The translations under genes were made by a program, and so were the position numbers. Of a stretch of 64,000 nt of DNA, positions 46,608-55,283 are shown piece after piece. Positions within the stretch are counted from its first letter, which is position 1. Each line of letters opens with the position of its first letter. This DNA is from Roseivivax sp. THAF197b (GTDB lineage Bacteria > Pseudomonadota > Alphaproteobacteria > Rhodobacterales > Rhodobacteraceae): NCBI RefSeq assembly GCF_009363255.1, contig NZ_CP045318.1, positions 2,035,501 through 2,099,500 of the forward strand, in the 5' to 3' direction. The notes beneath the pieces are model-generated. The model saw only the letters and a list, made by a program, of their open reading frames with translations. It did not search any database and was not told the DNA's origin.

Positions 46608-46777
46608 AGAGCGGCGGCGCAGGTACCGGTTTCGGCTGGACGCCTTGGAACCTCTACCTCTTCCTCGTCGGCGTTCTGGGCTGGCTGATCGTCGGTCTGC
46701 TGTGGAACGACAAGGCGATCATGCTGATCCACTTCGTCGCTCTTGGCACCATGCTGGTGGGGATGGCCACTCAATGA
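46608..46777 (+). pseudogene. fragment of a small DUF6552-like membrane protein
   Basis: In frame with the SDR remnant, TGFGWTPWNLYLFLVGVLGW and LIVGLLWNDKAIMLIHFVAL form two membrane helices ending LGTMLVGMATQ. This resembles small two-helix membrane proteins of Rhodobacteraceae that I recall as DUF6552. Its own start has been lost to the fusion at about 46607. The stop overlaps the next ATG (ATGA). Confidence 0.6.
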
Positions 46778-46911
46778 CCGGAGCGGTCAAGATGGCCCGC
46801 ACATATGATGAAGTGTCGATCGCAGGCGGGGCATCGTATATTGATTATCTGAAAGAAACCGGGTTTTGCCTGCCCGAAATGGTTGGTCGCCGTTGCCCTG
46901 AATTGGCTTGA
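46774..46911 (+). CDS. unrecognised 45-residue reading frame, possibly a gene remnant
   Basis: It starts at the ATG overlapping the preceding stop and reads MTGAVKMARTYDEVSIAGGA, then SYIDYLKETGFCLPEMVGRR. The overlap suggests it was the next gene of the former operon. The length and abrupt end suggest truncation. I do not recognise a family. Confidence 0.35.
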   Translation: MTGAVKMARTYDEVSIAGGASYIDYLKETGFCLPEMVGRRCPELA

Positions 46912-46979
46912 TTTCGGCATTTTGCTTTCGGCTCATGGCCGAGTATGTTGGCCTTTTATGCATTAAGGAATCCCCCCAG

Positions 46980-48074
46980 GTGGAGGCTGCACCTCATCCA
47001 CTCCAACAGGCACGGCTTGCGGCGCTGCATTCATTCGAAGTTCTCGACACTGACCCGGAACGCGACTTCGATGAAATCGTGAAGCTGGCAGCGGCCACCT
47101 GCGGCACCGCGATCTCGGTGATCAACTTCATCGACGCCGAGCGCCAATGGTTCAAAGCGGAAACTGGCCTCGGCGTTCGGGAGACCCCGCTGGCCACGTC
47201 GCTCTGCGCGCATGTCATCCTCGAAGAAGACTTCGTCGAAATCCGGGACACGCTCAATGATCCTCGGATGCAGGATAACCCGCTCTGCTGCGGCGAGCCC
47301 GGCCTGCGGTTCTATGCGGGCGCGCTTCTGAGAACGGATGAAGGATTGCCCCTCGGCACGCTTTGCATCCTGGACTACGAACCCCGGCAACTCACGGCCC
47401 TGCAGCGGGATACATTGCGGGTTCTGTCCCGCCAGGTCATGGCGCTACTCGAGTCCCGAAAAGCCTTGCGCACGGCTGATGTGCTCCGTCGGGAAGTGGA
47501 TCACAGGGTCAAGAACTCGCTTCAATCGCTTTCGTCCTTCACCCGCTTTCAACGGAGGGCGTTTGCGTCGGAGGACGCCAAGCTGGCTTTGACGATGGTG
47601 GGCACGCGTATCGACGCGCTCAGCCATCTGCATGAGCAACTCTATCGCACAGACGAGCACAGTTCGGTCGACCTTGGGGCGTTCATTCAAAGGGTCTGCG
47701 CCCATCTTGCCAGCTTTGCGCCCCACGGAGTTGAGCTCATGGTCGAAACCGTACCGATCACCGTGTCGCCCCAGCAGGCTGCGGCTGTCGGCACCTACCT
47801 AAACGAGTTCATCGCGAATTCCTACAAGCACGGCTTTCCCAATGGCGAGAAAGGTGTCGTCCGCGTTCAATTGACCAGGACCGAGGATCACCTCGTCGAA
47901 CTCGTCTGTTCGGACACCGGCATTGGCCTCCAGGACGTCTCTACGACCTCTCATGTCGGTTTGGGTATGAAGATTGCCGAGGTCGTCTGCATGGAGCTCG
48001 AAACCGAGCTCGACCTCCGCAATGGCGAGGATGGTGTCGTCGCGATCCTGCGGTTCGAACCACAATCTCTTTAG
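46980..48074 (+). CDS. GAF-domain sensor histidine kinase (HisKA_2/HWE type)
   Basis: About 364 residues. An N-terminal GAF domain begins HPLQQARLAALHSFEVLDTD and includes SLCAHVILEEDFVEIRDTLN; then the kinase core with the phospho-acceptor His in REVDHRVKNSLQSLSSF, the N box YLNEFIANSYKHGF, and G boxes CSDTGIGLQ and VGLGMKIAE. There is no membrane segment, so it is cytoplasmic. I take GTG 46980, with AAGGAA upstream, as the start because homologues begin just before HP..Q.RL; ATG 46935 is an alternative. No response regulator gene is adjacent. Confidence 0.85.
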   Translation: MEAAPHPLQQARLAALHSFEVLDTDPERDFDEIVKLAAATCGTAISVINFIDAERQWFKAETGLGVRETPLATSLCAHVILEEDFVEIRDTLNDPRMQDNPLCCGEPGLRFYAGALLRTDEGLPLGTLCILDYEPRQLTALQRDTLRVLSRQVMALLESRKALRTADVLRREVDHRVKNSLQSLSSFTRFQRRAFASEDAKLALTMVGTRIDALSHLHEQLYRTDEHSSVDLGAFIQRVCAHLASFAPHGVELMVETVPITVSPQQAAAVGTYLNEFIANSYKHGFPNGEKGVVRVQLTRTEDHLVELVCSDTGIGLQDVSTTSHVGLGMKIAEVVCMELETELDLRNGEDGVVAILRFEPQSL

Positions 48075-48433
48075 GGTCGCGTCTACAAGACGACACGACA
48101 GCATTCGGCCAGCACTGGGCAATCTTAACGGATTGGCCTGCTGCCGAGCTCGTGCGGTTCAATGTGCATCTGCACCGGCTGGCCCGTAACGGGCGCGTAG
48201 TCCTAGGCTTTTGGCCCGCGCCAAGTCCCCCTTTCGATGTCACCATAGATTTCACGATGCAGCTTTCCCGCAGTTATCGTGTGGGTCGATCTGACGAGGC
48301 CACGGACCTCGTGCGTATCGCAGATTGAACGCTTTCGGCGACAGAGACGATTTCGTGCCCGGGTGCCGCACGCCTCAGTCGCGACTGAGATCCAACCTAC
48401 AACGTCGCGATCACGACACCCGCAAAGACCATG
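48075..48433. other. gene-free gap with a palindrome
   Basis: No convincing gene. It contains the perfect 16-base palindrome CTCAGTCGCGACTGAG at 48374-48389, 45 bases after the stop of the minus-strand permease gene; there is no T-run, so it is not a typical terminator. Confidence 0.4.
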
Positions 48434-49510
48434 TCACCCCTTCACGGCGCCGGCGGTCAGGCCATCGACCAACTGGCGCTGGAACGCGAGCGTGAGCGCG
48501 ATCAGCGGCAGCGTTATGGAGACCGCGGCGGCGATGGCGCGCATCTGGTCCGTGGCCGTGGTCTCACGATTGAAGTACTGCGTGATGGCAGGCACCATCG
48601 TCTGGCTTTGTGCGTCCAGCAACAGGGCGCAGACCAGATAATCGTTATACGCCAACAGAAAACTGAAGACACCTGCCGTCAACACGCCGGGCCACATGAC
48701 AGGCACCATGATATGGCGGAAGACCTGCAGCGGTGAGCAGCCGTCGATCACGGCCGCCTCGTCCAACTCCACCGGCACGTTGCGAAAGAAGCTCTGCATC
48801 ATCCAGATCGTGAACGGCTGGTTGATCGCGACGAGGACGACGATGACGGCCCAGGGCTGGCCGTAAAGGGTCGGGGCCGCATCTCCGAATATCGGGGCAA
48901 GCAATGCCCGGCTCTCCACGAAAAGGGGCAGATAACCGGCCACGATGACCGAATGCGGCAGCGCCCGAAGCGCAAGCGCCGCGATCAGCACCATCAGTGC
49001 CAGGCGGCCGCTCATGCGCGAGAGCGCGTATCCGGCAAGGCTCCCGACCGTCAGGGAAATCGCCACGACACCTGCGGTCACCAGCGCCGAGTTCATCAGG
49101 TTCTCGTAGAACCGGTCGCCGATCCATACGGCCCGGTAATGTTCGAACGTGACGCCCCAAATCGGCGCACCGCCGAAGCCCGCGACAAGCGCTCCGGCGG
49201 CCAGAATGACGAAAACGACCGCGACCGCGCGCGAGCGTGGCGCAAACCACAGCCCCGCCAAGGCCGCCGTCAGCGCCGCGATCAACGCCAAGCCCGAAGG
49301 ACCTCCGCGTGCTGCTGCAGTCTGCGGTCCGAGAAGCACATCCCAAGGATTGGACGAAAGGGCGTCCACGGGCAGACGCAGGCTCATCAACGCAACCCAC
49401 AGGATCGGAAAGAGCGCAAAGCACAGCCAGCCGAGCATGAAAACCACCACCACGGCCCGCAGCACAAAGCCACGGCGAGAGCCGGGCGGCGCATCGATCA
49501 CGTCCGTCAT
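48434..49510 (-). CDS. sugar-type ABC transporter permease (MalG-like)
   Basis: 358 residues with six or more membrane helices and the EAA motif of binding-protein-dependent permeases (VELDEAAVIDGCSPLQVFRH). The N-terminus has extra hydrophobic segments (LALIAALTAALAGLWFAP, VAVVFVILAAGALVAGF) between the first helix and the core, longer than the usual 280 residues for MalG types. I start at ATG 49510 (MTDVIDAPPGSRR), which overlaps the preceding permease stop. It is the last gene of the three; no ATPase gene follows. Confidence 0.87.
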   Translation of the reverse strand: MTDVIDAPPGSRRGFVLRAVVVVFMLGWLCFALFPILWVALMSLRLPVDALSSNPWDVLLGPQTAAARGGPSGLALIAALTAALAGLWFAPRSRAVAVVFVILAAGALVAGFGGAPIWGVTFEHYRAVWIGDRFYENLMNSALVTAGVVAISLTVGSLAGYALSRMSGRLALMVLIAALALRALPHSVIVAGYLPLFVESRALLAPIFGDAAPTLYGQPWAVIVVLVAINQPFTIWMMQSFFRNVPVELDEAAVIDGCSPLQVFRHIMVPVMWPGVLTAGVFSFLLAYNDYLVCALLLDAQSQTMVPAITQYFNRETTATDQMRAIAAAVSITLPLIALTLAFQRQLVDGLTAGAVKG

Positions 49511-50526
49511 GCGCGTCTCCTTTCCCGCCAGAAGCGTACGAGGGCCGGCGTGAGAAGGACCATGACGCCAGCAACGGTCAGGGCCGCGCTTGCAGACGCC
49601 CGGCCGACCGCGCGGTTCCCGGTTTCGTCCGGGGTCAGATATTCCACGGTGATCCATTGCAGCGACACGACCCTTGGCGCCGCGGAAAACCCGACGATTT
49701 CCTCATAGACGCGGTAGCCGTCCATCAGGCCGATCAACGTCACGAACAGGATCAGCGGCGCCAGGTGGGGGATCGTGACATATCTGAGCCGCTGCCAGCG
49801 GTTCGCGCCATCGATCGTCGCAGCCTCGAGAAGCGATTGGTCCACGGTCCGCAGGCCTGCATAGAACACGATGAAGGCGAACGGCGTCGTGCTCCAGACC
49901 CGGTAGAGCATCATGAGCGCTTCGAGCGTCCAGCCTTGCGCAAACAAGGCGAGTTCGGTCCCTGTGAGCCGTTCCAGGGCGGCGGTCAGAACGCCGTCCC
50001 CGATGAACAGCCAGCGCACGGACAAGGCACCGATAATGGGGGTGATGACGAAGGGAAGCAGCGCGGCGAAGGTGACCATACCCCGCAGCCTTGGTACCGT
50101 CGCCTCTGTCGCCAGTGCCACGGCGAGGCCGAGTGCCACGACGAAGGGTTGCGTGAGAAGCGTGAAGGTCAAGGTGAAGCGCAAGGCCGACCAGAACTCC
50201 ACACCGCTCAGTTGCGTCGGGTCAGCCGTCTCGATTGCTTCGGCGATCCGGTCCGGCCGCACGATGCTCGCGTAGTTCTCGCCGCCGACGAAAACCCTCT
50301 CGCGCAACGGCGCGCCATCCGGTCCCGCAACCGCACGCTGCTCCGTCGCGGTCTCGCAGCGCGGCTGCGGAAAGCCGGGCGTGCAGCGCTCGATCTCGAC
50401 CGTCTCGAACACGGTCCTTGTCTGATGCATGCTCTGGCCGAACACCAGAACGAGCGGCACGCCGATACACAGCACCATCATCAGGATCGAGGGCGCGACG
50501 AAGGCCCAGAGAGCACGTGTGGACAT
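49507..50526 (-). CDS. sugar-type ABC transporter permease (MalF-like)
   Basis: 339 residues with a first helix LWAFVAPSILMMVLCIGVPL, a large periplasmic loop (about residues 35-105, rich in charged residues and two Cys), and a core with EAA motif SLLEAATIDGANRWQRLRYV. The loop resembles the periplasmic insertion of MalF-type subunits. It lies 22 bases after the binding-protein gene and overlaps the second permease by four bases. Confidence 0.87.
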   Translation of the reverse strand: MSTRALWAFVAPSILMMVLCIGVPLVLVFGQSMHQTRTVFETVEIERCTPGFPQPRCETATEQRAVAGPDGAPLRERVFVGGENYASIVRPDRIAEAIETADPTQLSGVEFWSALRFTLTFTLLTQPFVVALGLAVALATEATVPRLRGMVTFAALLPFVITPIIGALSVRWLFIGDGVLTAALERLTGTELALFAQGWTLEALMMLYRVWSTTPFAFIVFYAGLRTVDQSLLEAATIDGANRWQRLRYVTIPHLAPLILFVTLIGLMDGYRVYEEIVGFSAAPRVVSLQWITVEYLTPDETGNRAVGRASASAALTVAGVMVLLTPALVRFWRERRRA

Positions 50527-50548
50527 GGCGCTTCAGCCAGCCAACGGC

Positions 50549-51766
50549 TCAGCCGTCCAGCAGCCCGGCCTCCACGGCACGCTCGCGATAATCGCTTTCG
50601 ATCTGGCTCAATGCGGCATCGAGTTCGAGATCACCGGCCAGGAACGCGCCGACCGCGCGAGAGATGGCACCATGCATCAGCCCCATACGAGGCGTCGATG
50701 GATAGGGCGCCGCCCCATTGGAGACGGTCGCCACGACACCCTCGGCGAGCGGTCCATATTCGTGCCCTTTCGCGAGCCACACGGCATCATCGCGATTGGC
50801 ATCGGCAGTCTCCCGGTCGATGCCCTCCAGGGCGACCCGAAAGGCGGCTTCAGCCTCTTCGTCGGTGATATTGGTCGGGATGACGATGCCATCCCAGAAC
50901 AAGGTTGCCGAGGCTGGCCCATCGGGCATGGCACGCGGCGCGGCAGCGAGCGCCACGTTGCCGACGACAGTGCTTTCCGCCGGATCGTCCATCGCACTTG
51001 CCCGGCTGGCCCAAAGCTGCGCGATTGCGATCTCGCCCTGCTGCATCTTGCGTTGAACGGCCGTGGCATCGGCGGAGAAGAATTCCGGATCCATGTATTC
51101 GGTCAGATCGCGCATGAGCGACAGGGTCTGACGCCCGGCCTCCCCATCGACCGCCGGTCCGCCATCTGCGTCGAAGTGCTCGCCACCGAAGCCCGCAAAG
51201 ATGTTGTTGAATTCCTGGCCCAGTGACCAGCCGGCATTGAACGTCATACCGAGCGGGTATTCCATCTCCCCGCTCTCTTGGATCTCCGCCGACGCGGCGA
51301 GGACCTCTTCCCAGGTTTCAGGCGCGGACAGGCCAAGCTCTTCGAAGATATCGCTGCGGTACATGATGTGCTGCGCATTCACCATCATGGCAATCGCCAT
51401 GATCTGACCGTCCACGCGGATCAACTGGTTCTCGGTCAGATCCTGCCCGTATTGCGCGACCAGATCGTCCAGAGGGCGGATCGTGCCTGCTTGCACCAAG
51501 GGGGTCAGCGTGCCGTTTGCAACACCGCCGAGCTGATACAGGGCGGGATCAGCCGCGAACGCCGCCGGTTGCTTCACACGGAATTCCTGATCAAGCTCAG
51601 CCTCGAAATTCCCGCAGGCCGCCATTGCCGCTGTTGCAGATTTCCATGCCTGAAAGCCCGCGGTCAGGGCCCGTATCTCGACATCGTTTTCGAAATCACA
51701 AGCGGCATGCGCCGAGGAAGCGACAGTAAACGTCAAGGCGGCGAGAGAAAGTGTACGCAAATCCAT
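50549..51766 (-). CDS. extracellular solute-binding protein, family 1 (sugar ABC transporter)
   Basis: 405 residues with signal peptide MDLRTLSLAALTFTVASSAHA|A. The mature protein has the family 1 pattern: EIRALTAGFQAWKSAT-like start, IMAIAMMVNAQHIMYRSDIFEELGLSAPETWEE-type central segment (IMYRSDIFEELGLSAPETWE), and FWDGIVIPTNITDEEAEAAF. It would bind a sugar or glycoside in the periplasm. It is the first gene of a three-gene importer operon lacking the MalK-like ATPase, which must be shared from elsewhere. Confidence 0.88.
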   Translation of the reverse strand: MDLRTLSLAALTFTVASSAHAACDFENDVEIRALTAGFQAWKSATAAMAACGNFEAELDQEFRVKQPAAFAADPALYQLGGVANGTLTPLVQAGTIRPLDDLVAQYGQDLTENQLIRVDGQIMAIAMMVNAQHIMYRSDIFEELGLSAPETWEEVLAASAEIQESGEMEYPLGMTFNAGWSLGQEFNNIFAGFGGEHFDADGGPAVDGEAGRQTLSLMRDLTEYMDPEFFSADATAVQRKMQQGEIAIAQLWASRASAMDDPAESTVVGNVALAAAPRAMPDGPASATLFWDGIVIPTNITDEEAEAAFRVALEGIDRETADANRDDAVWLAKGHEYGPLAEGVVATVSNGAAPYPSTPRMGLMHGAISRAVGAFLAGDLELDAALSQIESDYRERAVEAGLLDG

Positions 51767-52360
51767 TCATCCTTCTTCAGGCGATCGCAGCCCGGGGGGC
51801 TGCAAAATATCAATCTGGAAATCTGCCATATACGGTGCCGATAGACGCCGTTTCAGCTGCATGTCCCGGTGAGATAGACGCGGTGAGGAACCTGTCCAGA
51901 CGCAAAGCCTCTCGGGCCTTCCGGAACGGGCTGAGCCAGCCCTGCCCCTCCATCGATATCCGCACGCCAGACCGACGCTGCCGATCCGTTCAAGCGCGGG
52001 GCGACAGCATTCCGTTCCGGGCCTGCTTGAGCTTCGGGGTGTAGATATATCGATGTCGTCGAAGACATCCCGTCGCGCGTTTTGGGGCGGACAGGGCTCC
52101 GATGATTTTATGTGACGAAAGCCGAGCGTTCGCTATCTGCAGCAGCAAATCAATGCGCTATTCGGGCAATCAGGGACCGGAATAGGCGCGGAAAACCGCA
52201 ATCGCTGACCGCAAGAGGCTTAGATGAAAATTGCTGAAAACATGAGGGTCCGTCCGCTCTTGTTCGAAGCGGCAGTGGTTGGTCTGCCCCATTCTTTCCG
52301 ACATCTGCACGGACCTGTATCCCGGAATTCGATCAATGCCGGGAAAGACGTGAAGACCTG
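51767..52360. other. 594-base gene-free region
   Basis: It separates the divergent binding-protein gene and the EEP hydrolase gene. Apart from the inverted repeat near the binding-protein start I see no gene, RNA or clear promoter. Codon-like periodicity is not evident in any frame. Confidence 0.5.
51787..51803. promoter_or_regulatory. inverted repeat close to the sugar importer start, candidate operator
   Basis: GCAGCCC-GGG-GGGCTGC, a 7-3-7 perfect repeat, ends 21 bases before the binding-protein ATG (51766). The place would suit a repressor. Confidence 0.4.
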
Positions 52361-53098
52361 ATGAAACTTCTGTGCACAGCAGTGTCTTGGAATATTCACC
52401 GAGGCCGGGGAGCCGACGGGCAAGTCGATCCTGTGCGAACCCTCCGGGCGCTCGAGCAGGAAGTCTGCCCGCGGAAAGACCTCGATATTCTTGCCCTGCA
52501 GGAGGCGGACGAGGAAACGCCGCCTCACGCGGGAATTCTCGATCCGGAGGCGGTTCAGCATGTGACGGGCCTCGTTCATGCTCAGACAAATCCGAGGCAT
52601 CGATGGAGCGAACACAGCCACGGCTTTCTTGGCACTGTCCTTTTCTTGCGAGCCGACTGGTCGGTCCACCACGTGGACATGATCGATCTACCGGGCCATT
52701 GCCATCGTGGTGCCGTCGCTCTCGAGGTGGACCGGGGAGGTAGCGCCCTGCGCATCATATCTACCCATCTATCCCTGTGGCAGCCGCTGAGGCTCGTCCA
52801 GATGCGCACGCTCGGTCAGTATATCTTTCGTCGGCCGAAGATGCAGACGATCCTGCTGGGCGATCTCAACGAATGGCGGCCCTGGGGCGGATTGGCTTTC
52901 TCGCCCCGTCTGATCGGGACACCTCTCACCGGGCCCGCAAGAGCGACGTTCCCGGTGGGACGCCCGGTTTTGCCCCTCGACCGAATATTGACGGACGTTC
53001 CTGACAGCGTTCACGAGGCGCAAGTACTCGACGGGCCGGGCATTCGGTCATGTTCGGACCACAGACCCTTGCGCGCCAGAATTGCGTTGGCCGGATAA
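52361..53098 (+). CDS. endonuclease/exonuclease/phosphatase (EEP) family protein
   Basis: 245 residues with the metal-dependent EEP motifs in order: SWNIHRG, LALQEAD (catalytic Glu), STHLSL, LLGDLNEW (Asp and Asn) and CSDHRPL (closing Asp-His). No signal peptide, so it is cytoplasmic. The family includes DNases, phosphodiesterases and phospholipid-processing enzymes; in other genomes such short members sit beside cardiolipin synthases. None is visible here, so the substrate remains open. No strong ribosome site precedes ATG 52361. Confidence 0.82.
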   Translation: MKLLCTAVSWNIHRGRGADGQVDPVRTLRALEQEVCPRKDLDILALQEADEETPPHAGILDPEAVQHVTGLVHAQTNPRHRWSEHSHGFLGTVLFLRADWSVHHVDMIDLPGHCHRGAVALEVDRGGSALRIISTHLSLWQPLRLVQMRTLGQYIFRRPKMQTILLGDLNEWRPWGGLAFSPRLIGTPLTGPARATFPVGRPVLPLDRILTDVPDSVHEAQVLDGPGIRSCSDHRPLRARIALAG

Positions 53099-53244
53099 GG
53101 AAACCCGCGCCTGCGAGCAAAGCTTGATACCGCCGCAAGGTGACCCCCGCCCCATCTCGGTTGGACGTTCAGAACGGCGCCCGATGGAAGATCACGAGGT
53201 TTCAGCAATTGCATGCTATCGTGATGCAGAAGAGAGGAGCCGGT

Positions 53245-53484
53245 TTGAAACGCCCCGCACACGCGATGCCCGAATTCGTTCGACGAGCCCTGGAATTGGA
53301 GGGCTTGAAAGACCGCTACGACCAACGCCCGTGGTATCAGCGCAATGACTATATCGGTTGGATAAATTCTGCGAAACGTGAAGAGACGAAGCAGAAGCGC
53401 CTCGATCAAATGCTTCGAGAGCTCAAAGCGGGCGATGTCTACATGAAGATGGATTGGCGGGCCGGGCGACGCTCCGACAACTGA
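53245..53484 (+). CDS. small YdeI/OmpD-associated-like protein
   Basis: 79 residues from a TTG at 53245 (KRPAHAMPEFVRRALELEGL), chosen because AGAGGAG precedes it and homologues begin with a similar KRP..PMP stretch; ATG 53266 or 53224 are alternatives. The core YQRNDYIGWINSAKREETKQ matches the C-terminal YIxWIxxAKRxETxxxR motif of the YdeI family, and it ends LRELKAGDVYMKMDW. Full YdeI proteins are about twice as long. Function is unknown. Confidence 0.72.
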   Translation: MKRPAHAMPEFVRRALELEGLKDRYDQRPWYQRNDYIGWINSAKREETKQKRLDQMLRELKAGDVYMKMDWRAGRRSDN

Positions 53485-53591
53485 TGAATGCGTCAATGGC
53501 GGCAATTCGCGACGTCAAAGGCAAGTCCGCCGAGATTGGTATGAGGGCCCGCTCAGGCCCGGCTTGATGCCTTCTGATACGCAATCGAGCA

Positions 53592-53984
53592 TCATTCTGC
53601 GCGGCCATCATATCTTGGCAGTCCATCATGCACAGTTAACCACGGCACACGCTCTGCCCAATGCACATGGGCAGTTGGCTTGTAGAGTGTCGGATCATCC
53701 AAGGTTGCAGCGAAGAGATGAATTTCTCCGGGCCAGCGGGTGCACATGTAAAGCATCGGCGTGCCACAATGACCGCAAAACCCGCGAGTGACACCTGACG
53801 AGGAGTTGTAGAAACTGCGCGAACCGTCCCATGAGACTTGCGCCCGACCCACGCCAAAATAACTCGTCATTGGCGATCCGGTCGCCTTTCGGCAACTTTC
53901 ACAATGGCAATGCACCGACGAAAACGGGGAGTTCTGGACGTGATATCGAAGAGCTCCGCAAGCGCAGCCACCACTGTATTGCAT
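53592..53984 (-). CDS. GFA-family (CENP-V type) zinc protein
   Basis: 130 residues with the zinc-binding pattern of the glutathione-dependent formaldehyde-activating enzyme family: GGCACGALRY, HCHCESCRKATG and RGFCGHCGTPM, followed by LFAATLDDP and VHWAERVPWL. It probably binds a thiol adduct; many family members do not act on formaldehyde. It is convergent with the YdeI-like gene. Confidence 0.85.
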   Translation of the reverse strand: MQYSGGCACGALRYHVQNSPFSSVHCHCESCRKATGSPMTSYFGVGRAQVSWDGSRSFYNSSSGVTRGFCGHCGTPMLYMCTRWPGEIHLFAATLDDPTLYKPTAHVHWAERVPWLTVHDGLPRYDGRAE

Positions 53985-54339
53985 GCGTAATCGCCCCCGA
54001 GATCTCTATTTTTCGTGTCGGCTTCCTGCCTCATGTCACACGCGCGGCTTGCAAATTCCCCGTTCTCCGGACTGTTTCATGACGATGTCCCCAGGGCAGC
54101 TTGCAAGCGCAGCACTTGTGTCCGGTTCAAAATAGAATGCTCGAAGACGGTAGCCACAGTGAGCAAAACGCGGCCGTCATGACCAGGCCGAAATGGACAT
54201 GGATGCTGCACCCGCGGGATGACCGGCCACGCTCCTCAGAAACCAGCGCAGAACAACACAACCGATTTCGGGCTCTGAATGCCAGTCGCAAGTTGGAGGA
54301 CCTGCGCTGCGACCGGCCCTGCCCGCATGGCCCCTTTCG
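53985..54339. other. 355-base gap between the GFA gene and the FAH operon end
   Basis: I see no convincing gene, RNA or terminator hairpin with a T-run here. Confidence 0.45.
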
Positions 54340-55206
54340 TCAGGCCGTCGAATTGTCGGGCAGCACAGGTGAGCTCTGCGCGCCCAGACCAGCGATCCCC
54401 AGCGTCACGACCTCGCCTCCTTTCAGATAGCGCGGTGGTTTGAACCCCATGCCGACCCCCGGAGGCGTTCCGGTGGAAATGACGTCACCCGGCTGCAGGC
54501 TCATGAACCGGCTGCAATAGGCGATCAACTCGGGCACCTTGAAGATGAGCGTCGCAGTATTGCCGCTCTGCATCCGCTCACCGTCCACGTCGAGCCACAT
54601 CTCCAGATCGTCGACATTGCCGATCTCGTCGGGCGTCACGAGCCATGGGCCCGTCGGGCCGAAGGTATCGCAGCCCTTGCCCTTGTCCCAGGTTCCGGCC
54701 CGCTCGAGCTGATACTCGCGTTCGGAGACGTCGTTGATGACGCAGTAGCCTGCCACGTGGTCCATCGCTTGGGCCTCGTCGATATAGGCGCCCGGCTCGC
54801 CGATCACGATGCCCAGCTCCACCTCCCAGTCGGTCTTGACCGAGCCGCGGGGGATCTGGATCGCGTCGTTCGGCCCGCAGACCGCGGAGGTCCACTTGTT
54901 GAAGATGATCGGCTCGGGCGGGATCGGCATCCCGGCCTCTTCGGCATGATCGGCGTAGTTCAGACCGATGCAGATGAACTTGCCGATTTTGCCCACGCAG
55001 GCGCCGAGACGCAGGTCCTCCTGCGGGGTGCCGTCGACCAGGGGGAGGCTTTCGATATCGAGGTCATGAAGCGCGCGGAGGCCCGCGCGGCGAAGCGTGT
55101 CGCCCGCGATATCTGGCACCACGCCCGACAGATCGCGGACGCGGCCTGTTGCGTCGATCAGGCCCGGCTTCTCGGCGCCCTGCGCGCCGTAACGTACAAG
55201 TTTCAT
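54340..55206 (-). CDS. fumarylacetoacetate hydrolase family enzyme
   Basis: 288 residues. The FAH catalytic domain is clear: GKFICIGLNYADHAEEAGMP, KWTSAVCGPNDAIQIP, VELGIVIGEPGAYIDEAQAM, YCVINDVSEREYQ and DVISTGTPPGVGMGFKPPRYLK with metal-binding acidic residues. This subgroup includes 2,4-diketo-3-deoxy-L-fuconate or -rhamnonate hydrolases, which cleave a C-C bond after a sugar acid has been oxidised by an SDR. I start at ATG 55206 (MKLVRYGAQGAEKPG), with GGAAAGAAAG upstream. It is the last gene of the minus-strand importer operon, so it probably degrades the imported compound. Confidence 0.88.
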   Translation of the reverse strand: MKLVRYGAQGAEKPGLIDATGRVRDLSGVVPDIAGDTLRRAGLRALHDLDIESLPLVDGTPQEDLRLGACVGKIGKFICIGLNYADHAEEAGMPIPPEPIIFNKWTSAVCGPNDAIQIPRGSVKTDWEVELGIVIGEPGAYIDEAQAMDHVAGYCVINDVSEREYQLERAGTWDKGKGCDTFGPTGPWLVTPDEIGNVDDLEMWLDVDGERMQSGNTATLIFKVPELIAYCSRFMSLQPGDVISTGTPPGVGMGFKPPRYLKGGEVVTLGIAGLGAQSSPVLPDNSTA

Positions 55207-55283
55207 AGTGCTTTCTTTCCTTTGTTTGTCTTCCGCTCCGACCGATCCGCCATCTGCGTTCCGGTCAGGGGCTGGCAATCAGC

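Noticed and set aside
45383..46911. tRNA-Ile2 as an attachment site of an integrated element
   Set aside because: No integrase gene and no visible direct repeat of the tRNA 3' end downstream; the decayed genes nearby do not prove integration.
48374..48389. Palindrome CTCAGTCGCGACTGAG as the terminator of the sugar importer operon
   Set aside because: No T-run on the required strand; kept only as a palindrome within the gene-free gap.
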